Below, piece after piece: positions 1 to 5,452 of a stretch of 12,739 nt of DNA. The position numbers and the translations under genes were made by a program. Location: assembly GCA_900540185.1 (NCBI GenBank), contig UQFH01000020.1:1-12739 (forward strand), given 5' to 3'. Source of the DNA: an uncultured Eubacteriales bacterium (GTDB lineage: Bacteria; Bacillota; Clostridia; Tissierellales; Peptoniphilaceae). The notes under the pieces are model-generated. The model was not told where the DNA came from. It did no database searches and saw only the letters and a list, made by a program, of their open reading frames with translations. Every line of letters starts with the position of its first letter. The first letter of the stretch is position 1.

Positions 1-186
1 GCGGCAGGACATCGTTGTTCCTATCGTCACAACGTATGCCAGCCGCTACAAGCAGTGATTGCGAAATGATACAATTGTATGAATATATAATCGTGGATAA
101 AATTGCGTGTGCTATTTTTGATTATATATTTTATATACACATCGTTAGTTGTATGTTGTTATAACAACGAAATCAAATATGCGGCG
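1..186. repeat. 278-bp-period structured repeat, copy 1 (5' end cut by window edge)
   Basis: First of two copies of an intergenic repeat; each base n here matches n+278. I count 11 mismatches over bases 1-169 (about 93 % identity) and no gap; a 1-2 base indel appears after base 170, and both copies end in a GGCG. Within it I see an imperfect dyad CGTTGT/ACAACG (13-18 with 29-34), a perfect 12-bp palindrome ATACAATTGTAT (69-80), CGTGGATAA (92-100), an AT-rich run (112-137) and a perfect 14-bp palindrome GTTGTTATAACAAC (155-168). Differences between copies are scattered and do not look codon-constrained. The window starts inside or at the edge of this copy, so the array may extend further left. 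Function unknown. Confidence 0.85.
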
Positions 187-228
187 AGAGTTGGGTGATA
201 ATTGTTTTGACGTTTGGGTTTTATGTTG

Positions 229-258
229 TATACACACCGTTGTTGGTGGGGGTGTATA
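229..258. repeat. Hairpin-forming inverted repeat in the spacer between the two repeat copies
   Basis: TATACACACC (229-238) pairs with GGGGTGTATA (249-258) in 9 of 10 positions, leaving the ten-base loop GTTGTTGGTG. No T-run follows, so it is not an intrinsic terminator. The stretch 227-281 also resembles the right-hand third of the flanking repeats (a TATACAC-CGTTG core and an end in CATATATGGCG), so it may be a degenerate third copy of that module. Confidence 0.6.
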
Positions 259-278
259 TTGCACAAACGACATATATG

Positions 279-466
279 GCGACAGGACATCGTTGTTCCT
301 ATCGTCACAACGTATGCCGGCCGCTACAAGCAGTGATTGCGAAATGATACAATTGTATGAATATGTAATCGTGGATAAAATGGCGTGAACTATTTTTGAT
401 TATATATTTTAAATATACACCGTTAGCTGCATGTTGTTATAACAACGTACGTCAAATATTTTGGCG
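279..466. repeat. 278-bp-period structured repeat, copy 2
   Basis: Second copy of the repeat at bases 1-186. All the internal elements recur at +278: the dyad CGTTGT (291-296) / ACAACG (307-312), the palindrome ATACAATTGTAT (347-358), CGTGGATAA (370-378), the AT-rich run and the palindrome GTTGTTATAACAAC (433-446). The reverse complement of its right end (CGTTGTTATAACAAC then ATGC) resembles its left end (CGTTGTT, ten bases, ACAACGTATGC), so the unit has imperfectly inverted termini, each able to form a small hairpin. To its right, unique sequence leads into the promoter of the next gene. No protein-coding potential is evident on either strand. Confidence 0.85.
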
Positions 467-512
467 TCAACAGGAGCAAACGATTATAAAACAATTGGCC
501 CATTCCCCATAT

Positions 513-541
513 TTGAATTTCCTACCCAAACCATGTATAAT
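513..541 (+). promoter_or_regulatory. Promoter of the nucleosidase gene
   Basis: The -35 box TTGAAT (513-518) and the -10 box TATAAT (536-541) are separated by 17 bases, a sigma-A type arrangement. Transcription should begin near base 548, just upstream of the GGAGGG ribosome binding site at 552-557. Confidence 0.7.
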
Positions 542-566
542 TTAGATAAATGGAGGGATAAGATAT

Positions 567-1238
567 ATGAATATCGGGATTTTAGTAGCGGTTGAATTTG
601 ACGCTTTTTACAATATATACGGTGAGCCGATTGAGAAGTTCAAGCACGGGTATTTGGAGGTTTTTAAGTATCATATTCACGGCAAGGATGTTTATGTTGC
701 TGCGTCGAATGCGGGGCAGATTAGGGCTTCGATTGCGATGACGACTCTTGTTGAGATTTATCACTGCGAGATTATTTTAAATTACGGCGTGGTTGGAGCA
801 CTACGCGAGCAAGAGGTTGAGGAGCTTGCAGTTGTGCAAAATGTTGTGCACTACGATTGGGATGTGAGCGAAGTCGATGTAATCGAAAAGGGCAGGTATT
901 CAATGTTTGATTCGACGATGATTCCGGTTTCGAAGAGACTCGTGGATTTGGCGGTTAAGCTCGATCCGAATCTCGAAAAGGTAAATCTTGCGTCGGGCGA
1001 CAAGTTTGTCGACAGACGAGCCGACAGAGAGAAGCTTTATAAGGAGTGGAACTGCGACATTGTCGATATGGAAGGCGCATCGATTGCGCTTTGCAGTTAT
1101 CTTTTCGGAGTGGAATGTCTTATGATTAAGGCGGTGAGCGACACTCTTGAGACGGAAGGTCAAGGTTTTTATGAAAACTTTGAGAGAGCAAGCAGAGTTG
1201 CGGTGAAACTTATCGACGATTTAATTTTGAATTTGTAG
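567..1238 (+). CDS. 5'-methylthioadenosine/S-adenosylhomocysteine nucleosidase-like protein (PNP/UDP phosphorylase superfamily)
   Basis: A 223-residue protein, close to the usual ~230 of MTA/SAH nucleosidases, which hydrolyse the N-glycosidic bond of methylthioadenosine or S-adenosylhomocysteine to release adenine. The N-terminal strand MNIGILVAVE opens the fold; N72-x-G74 in NYGVVGAL matches the glycine-rich strand of the family; SGDKFV (143-148), VDMEGASIA (166-174; E169 matches the ribose-binding Glu174 of E. coli MtnN) and KAVSD (188-192; D192 matches catalytic Asp197) are the diagnostic motifs. Counting from the N-terminus, the place of E. coli Glu12 is held by Asp12, with Glu10 nearby. 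The ATG is preceded by GGAGGG at nine bases. The gene stands alone between its own promoter and terminator. I am confident of the superfamily; the exact nucleoside is less sure, so I give no gene symbol. Confidence 0.85.
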   Translation: MNIGILVAVEFDAFYNIYGEPIEKFKHGYLEVFKYHIHGKDVYVAASNAGQIRASIAMTTLVEIYHCEIILNYGVVGALREQEVEELAVVQNVVHYDWDVSEVDVIEKGRYSMFDSTMIPVSKRLVDLAVKLDPNLEKVNLASGDKFVDRRADREKLYKEWNCDIVDMEGASIALCSYLFGVECLMIKAVSDTLETEGQGFYENFERASRVAVKLIDDLILNL

Positions 1239-1242
1239 ATGT

Positions 1243-1270
1243 AAAAGCAATCAAAAGGGTTGCTTTTTTT
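1243..1270 (+). terminator. Intrinsic terminator after the nucleosidase gene
   Basis: AAAAGCAA (1243-1250) pairs with TTGCTTTT (1260-1267) around a nine-base loop, and a run of seven T (1264-1270) follows the stem. It starts four bases after the stop codon. Confidence 0.75.
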
Positions 1271-1287
1271 ATTGTAAGTAGTATAAT
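1260..1287 (+). promoter_or_regulatory. Possible promoter of the ABC exporter operon
   Basis: A good -10 box TATAAT (1282-1287) lies 16 bases downstream of TTGCTT (1260-1265), which would make the -35 box overlap the preceding terminator. A second -10-like TATACT at 1304-1309 has no convincing -35 partner. The predicted leader is about 40 bases long, up to the AGGGGGGG ribosome binding site (1323-1330). Confidence 0.4.
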
Positions 1288-1335
1288 TTAGTTAAAGGTA
1301 TTTTATACTATATTAAAGCTTTAGGGGGGGCAAGC

Positions 1336-3045
1336 ATGAAGGCTATTTTTAATACATATCGCTTGGTGCGAAGAAATGCAGGAGCAATTTATGCTCTGAT
1401 TTTGCTTGAAAGTATAATAAGTGCACTTACAGATCCGCTTATTATTTATGCAACAAAGCTTTCGGTCGATTCGATTGTGGGATTTGTAAGCGGCGGTGCA
1501 GATGTAAAACCTGTTATATTTTTGGTTTTGTTGTTTGCGTGGAAAGAGTTGTCGAAGTTTTTTAGAAATATTTTGGATATAAAGCTTGAGCAAAGGCTCG
1601 AATTAAATTTAAACAAATCGCTTATGAACAAGCTTTCTTTAATTGCGGTTGATGAAATAGAAAAGCCGGAGTTTCAGGATAAGTTAAATCAAATCAAGGA
1701 CAGAGCGCATCTTGCGCTTATAGAGCTCTTCAATTCTTCTATTTTAATTTTGTCGACAGTTATTAAGGTTGTCGGTATTGCATTTGTATTTTTTAAGATT
1801 TCAAGCATTCTCGGAATCTCTTATTTGATTGCTGCAATTTTTGATATTTTATTTACTTTTATGGCAGTTAACAAGATGAATAAGATGTTTGAAAACACTT
1901 CAAGAAATGAACGCGAGATGGAAAATGTAATAGATATTTTGAAAAATAAGGATGCTTTATATGAAATCAAAGTGTTTAAGATGAAAAATTTATTTTTAAA
2001 CAGGTTTGAAAAGTATTCGTCGGCGGTTTTTGAGGAAAGATTGGGCACGACTTTGAAGAGTCAAAATTATCTTCTTTTAAGTTCTGTTGTTAATATTGTT
2101 TGGATGGGGCTTGTCATTTTATTTATAGTTTCGAAGCTCCTTGCAAAAGCGATTGGAGCAGGGGACCTTACGGCGATTGTAACGTCAGCATCCAGTACTT
2201 TGGATATGGCTGAAGATTTTGTTTATGAGGCTTCAACTGTTTCGAACAATGGATATATCGCGAATACATTGTTTTATATTTTGAGTTATAACGAAAGAAA
2301 AGTCGAAAAGAGTTCTAAATATGGGGATGAGATAGAGTTTTCACACGTGAGTTTTAAATATCCGGGCACTGAAAAGATGGTTCTTAACGATTTAAGTTTT
2401 AAAATAAACAAGGATAAAGTGACAGCGATTGTTGGAGAAAATGGAGCAGGGAAAAGCACTATAATAAAATTGGTGGCAGGTCTTTACGAGCCGACAGAGG
2501 GTTCTGTAAAGATTTCAAATATGAATCCATATTCGATGTCAAATGAAGATATTTCAAACGAGTTGTCGATTGTGTTTCAAGATTTCAAAAATTATGAAAT
2601 CAGTTTACGCGACAATATTCTTTTCGGCAAAGCCGGTGATATAGCTGAAGATTTGAGACTTTTGGAGCTTGATAAGTATAGCGAAGACACAAATATAGGA
2701 AAGCTTGAAGAGGACGGAGTGTATCTCTCCGGCGGCGAGAGCCAAAAACTTGCGCTTGCAAGGGCTATTCAAAAGAAATCTGATTTTCTAATATTTGATG
2801 AGCCGACAGCTTCAATGGATCCAATGGTTGAAGCTAAGATGTATGACAATATTTTAAAAGTTTTAAAAAATCGCGGGGCAATAATTATCACTCACAGATT
2901 GGTTCTTTCAAAATTGGCGGACGATATAATTGTGCTTAATGAAGGAAGAATTATAGAGCGTGGAACTCACGACGAACTTATGAAAAAGGGTGGAATTTAT
3001 AAACAGATGTATGAGGAACAGTCGGGTTGGTACAAGGAGAATTAA
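1336..3045 (+). CDS. ABC exporter half-transporter (permease-ATPase fusion), subunit A
   Basis: A 569-residue membrane exporter half with an N-terminal transmembrane domain (about 1-310, hydrophobic stretches near 18-38, 57-69, 133-177 and 247-270) and a C-terminal nucleotide-binding domain (about 332-569). The ATPase motifs are intact: A-loop Y342, Walker A GENGAGKST (367-375), Q-loop Q415, signature LSGGESQ (464-470), Walker B FLIFDE with catalytic E489, a D-loop reading SMD instead of the common SALD, and switch H520. The gene ends one base before the start of a second, paralogous half-transporter, so the two probably form a heterodimer that exports a lipid, peptide or drug; nothing here identifies the substrate. 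Start chosen for the strong AGGGGGGG five bases upstream. Family certain, cargo unknown. Confidence 0.9.
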   Translation: MKAIFNTYRLVRRNAGAIYALILLESIISALTDPLIIYATKLSVDSIVGFVSGGADVKPVIFLVLLFAWKELSKFFRNILDIKLEQRLELNLNKSLMNKLSLIAVDEIEKPEFQDKLNQIKDRAHLALIELFNSSILILSTVIKVVGIAFVFFKISSILGISYLIAAIFDILFTFMAVNKMNKMFENTSRNEREMENVIDILKNKDALYEIKVFKMKNLFLNRFEKYSSAVFEERLGTTLKSQNYLLLSSVVNIVWMGLVILFIVSKLLAKAIGAGDLTAIVTSASSTLDMAEDFVYEASTVSNNGYIANTLFYILSYNERKVEKSSKYGDEIEFSHVSFKYPGTEKMVLNDLSFKINKDKVTAIVGENGAGKSTIIKLVAGLYEPTEGSVKISNMNPYSMSNEDISNELSIVFQDFKNYEISLRDNILFGKAGDIAEDLRLLELDKYSEDTNIGKLEEDGVYLSGGESQKLALARAIQKKSDFLIFDEPTASMDPMVEAKMYDNILKVLKNRGAIIITHRLVLSKLADDIIVLNEGRIIERGTHDELMKKGGIYKQMYEEQSGWYKEN

Positions 3046-3046
3046 A

Positions 3047-4762
3047 ATGTTTGAAGTATTAAAGAAGGTATTTAGAATTACGCCTTTCGGAACTGCATAT
3101 GTGTTTTTTTATCATATAGTTTCAGGAATTTTTGTTGCGCTGAAGCTAAATTTCACGATGAATATAATTGAGTCCGGATATAAATATATCATTGATAGCG
3201 GGGATATAAATTCAGTTATAAGATACGGGATTTATCTTTTGACATTATTTTTTGTGGAAAGATTGATGGAGTATTTTTATGCCATTTTGATGAATGGATT
3301 TTTATATGAAAAGGCCGACAACAGATTTAAATATGATGTCGCACACAAGCTTACTGAAATCGAGATGATAAAATTTGAGGACAGGGAGTTTCTGTCAAAT
3401 TTGGAAAGGGCTTCAAATGCGGTCGACGATGAAAGAATGAGTACATGCGTACATCTTTTGGCGAGGATTTCGGGTGAGATTGTGGAAGTTGTTTTAATTC
3501 TTTTAACGCTTCTTACATATAGTAAGTATTTAGTGTATCTTGCACTGTTAACAGTAGTTCCGTATTTTGTGACGAAAATAATCAGAGGAAAAGCCTTTTA
3601 TAAGTTAAAAAATATAGAAATATATGATGAAAGAAAATTAAATTATTTATACAGCATTTTTACAGATGCAAAAATCAACAGAGAGATAAAATTAAACGAC
3701 AGTTCAAAATTTTTTGTGAACAGATATGAAAATATTTTTGCGGATGTGGGCGACAAATATTATAATGAGAGGTTAAAGGATGCAAAATCTCTTTTGTTTT
3801 GCGATATATTGAGTGTAATTTCTTATTCAGTTGCTATAATAATAACCATAAAACTTGCATTTAGTCGGGAAATTGCTATCGGGATGATGGGAGCGGCGCT
3901 TATTGCTTTTAGAAATATGCAGTCAAGCACGAAGGAAATGATAACATCAATTGGTAATTTGCCTAAAAACTTGATGTTTGCAAATGATTTTATAGACTTT
4001 ATGAACACGGAAGAAGAAAAGAGGAATTTCGACGTTGAGTTCGGGAATGTGAAAATGGAAGATGTTTCATTCACTTATTCGAATTCCGAGAACGGAATAA
4101 AAAATATAAATGCTGAAATCAAAGAAGGAGAGTCGGTTGCAATTGTCGGTTACAACGGCTCCGGGAAAACGACATTTACAAAAGTTTTGAGCGGCATATA
4201 CAAATCCGATGGAAAGATAGTTGTCGGCGATTCAAATATGAACTTTTCGGGACTTTCTTTTGATGATTATACTATTGTTCCGCAAATCAGAACAGAAACA
4301 AACCTGACTGTCGGGGAACATATTTCGTCGAAAGAAGATTTTGATTCCGAGCGTGTTTATGAAAAACTTAGATTCGTTGGGCTTTCAAAGTTATGCGATG
4401 AAGAAATTTTGAATACAAGAATCGGAAAAGAGTTTGACGGGATTGAACTTTCAGGCGGAGAAAGGGAACGACTTGATATTGCGCGGGCGTTATATGAGGA
4501 TAAAAAGTTAATCATTATGGACGAGCCAACTTCAGCACTTGACCCGATGGAGGAAAGTGCGATTTTAAAAAAATTTTTGGAAATATCAAAAAATATAACG
4601 TCTATAATTGTTACTCACAGACTTGGCATTACAAAGTTTGTGGACAAGGTGATAGTGTTTAATGACGGCGAGATTATCGCAAGCGGAACGCACGAAGATT
4701 TGATGGAAAAGTGCGAGCATTATAGAAATATGTATAACGAGCAAAGTCGTTTTTATTTATAA
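3047..4762 (+). CDS. ABC exporter half-transporter (permease-ATPase fusion), subunit B
   Basis: A 571-residue partner of the preceding gene with the same layout: transmembrane domain about 1-310, with hydrophobic stretches near 13-36, 58-82, 142-176 and 255-288, then an ATPase domain. Motifs: Walker A GYNGSGKTT (368-376), Q-loop Q413, signature LSGGERE (468-474), Walker B LIIMDE with E493, D-loop SALD (496-499), switch H524. The two C-termini resemble each other (GTH-[DE]-x-LM-x(6)-Y-x-x-MY-x-EQS), which supports duplication. The open frame extends upstream to base 2990, but AAGGAGA at 3034-3040 sits six bases before the ATG at 3047, one base after the previous stop, so that start is preferred and indicates translational coupling. 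Both subunits keep the catalytic Glu and an intact signature, so neither ATP site looks degenerate. Confidence 0.9.
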   Translation: MFEVLKKVFRITPFGTAYVFFYHIVSGIFVALKLNFTMNIIESGYKYIIDSGDINSVIRYGIYLLTLFFVERLMEYFYAILMNGFLYEKADNRFKYDVAHKLTEIEMIKFEDREFLSNLERASNAVDDERMSTCVHLLARISGEIVEVVLILLTLLTYSKYLVYLALLTVVPYFVTKIIRGKAFYKLKNIEIYDERKLNYLYSIFTDAKINREIKLNDSSKFFVNRYENIFADVGDKYYNERLKDAKSLLFCDILSVISYSVAIIITIKLAFSREIAIGMMGAALIAFRNMQSSTKEMITSIGNLPKNLMFANDFIDFMNTEEEKRNFDVEFGNVKMEDVSFTYSNSENGIKNINAEIKEGESVAIVGYNGSGKTTFTKVLSGIYKSDGKIVVGDSNMNFSGLSFDDYTIVPQIRTETNLTVGEHISSKEDFDSERVYEKLRFVGLSKLCDEEILNTRIGKEFDGIELSGGERERLDIARALYEDKKLIIMDEPTSALDPMEESAILKKFLEISKNITSIIVTHRLGITKFVDKVIVFNDGEIIASGTHEDLMEKCEHYRNMYNEQSRFYL

Positions 4763-4767
4763 AAAGT

Positions 4768-4796
4768 TTGCAGCATCCCTTTATATGTGGTATAAT
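4768..4796 (+). promoter_or_regulatory. Extended -10 promoter for the FG-GAP/DUF3160 gene pair
   Basis: TTGCAG (4768-4773), 17 bases, then TATAAT (4791-4796) preceded by TG at 4788-4789 (TGnTATAAT). It begins only six bases after the ABC stop codon and there is no terminator hairpin between, so read-through from the exporter operon may add to transcription. Confidence 0.65.
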
Positions 4797-4816
4797 ATAG
4801 TAAAGTGGGTGCTTTT

Positions 4817-5452
4817 ATGTGGAAAAAATTTCTCGTGGTGACAATTGTTTTGGTAATTATTTTATTTATTTTTTCAAAGGAGTCGATTTCTTTTGATGTT
4901 GTTGACGACGACGGAAAGCCCGTCACGCTCACTCTTAGAAAGAGACGATTTCAGAAGTACTACAACGAGGTCACTTTGAGCGACGGCGAGAATGTTAACA
5001 CCTATGTTTTTAAAGACAAGTACACTTTAAATATTTGGAAGTGGAAGACGGGGCGAGTGAACGATGAGAACAACGAGGATCTTGTTTTCGGAGTTTACAA
5101 TATCGCGCCGCACCACAGGATTATGACGAATCGCATTTTTATTTATACTGTGAAAGATTTGGAGCTACAGCCGAAGTTTCGCGCGTCGAGGCTCACTTAT
5201 CCGATTTCGGATTTTACGCTTTATGACATCGATGGCGACGGTTATGACGAGGTTGTGGCGATTGAAAAGTACAAGGGCGAATCATATATAAGCGCGTACA
5301 AGGAATATGATTTAAAAATTGAGAGAGTTTATTTCGGCAAGTTTTCGTTTGAAATTTCTCGCTTTATTGAGGACGGGGAAAATTTGTCGGTTGAAACGGA
5401 GAAAGGCACATTTAATGTAGGACTGAAAAATAAGGAGGTTTATTTAAAATGA
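4817..5452 (+). CDS. Membrane-anchored extracytoplasmic protein with FG-GAP-like repeat, function unknown
   Basis: A 211-residue protein with a short basic N-terminus (MWKK) and a hydrophobic segment (5-19) that looks like an uncleaved signal anchor; the rest should lie outside the membrane. Residues 137-145, DIDGDGYDE, form a Ca-binding-like FG-GAP/integrin-type loop followed by strand VVAIEKYKG. An earlier stretch (78-94, TGRVNDENNEDLVFGVY) has the spacing of a second such repeat but has lost its acidic/glycine pattern. From memory, clostridial proteins with the same layout (repeat, GVYK, RPFIY, GSRLS, DIDGDG) exist as uncharacterised FG-GAP proteins. A GTG at 4805 is in frame but would sit within two bases of the predicted transcript start, so the ATG at 4817 is preferred despite a weak ribosome binding site. 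It overlaps the next gene by ATGA. Confidence 0.75.
   Translation: MWKKFLVVTIVLVIILFIFSKESISFDVVDDDGKPVTLTLRKRRFQKYYNEVTLSDGENVNTYVFKDKYTLNIWKWKTGRVNDENNEDLVFGVYNIAPHHRIMTNRIFIYTVKDLELQPKFRASRLTYPISDFTLYDIDGDGYDEVVAIEKYKGESYISAYKEYDLKIERVYFGKFSFEISRFIEDGENLSVETEKGTFNVGLKNKEVYLK

Noticed and set aside
149..388. A 79-codon plus-strand open frame running from copy 1 through the spacer into copy 2
   Set aside because: It begins at a TTG without a convincing ribosome binding site, crosses the hairpin spacer, and resembles no protein. The second copy's frame is broken differently from the first, so no coding constraint is evident.
1..466. CRISPR array
   Set aside because: Only two copies of a ~187-bp repeat with a ~92-bp spacer, no cas genes and no 23-50-bp repeat unit.
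1239..1335. A riboswitch or attenuator in the ABC operon leader
   Set aside because: The leader predicted downstream of the terminator is only about 40 bases and forms no conserved structure I can recognise.
2990..3046. A longer N-terminus (19 extra residues) for the second ABC half-transporter
   Set aside because: It overlaps the previous gene by 56 bases, whereas AAGGAGA at 3034-3040 gives ideal spacing to the ATG at 3047.
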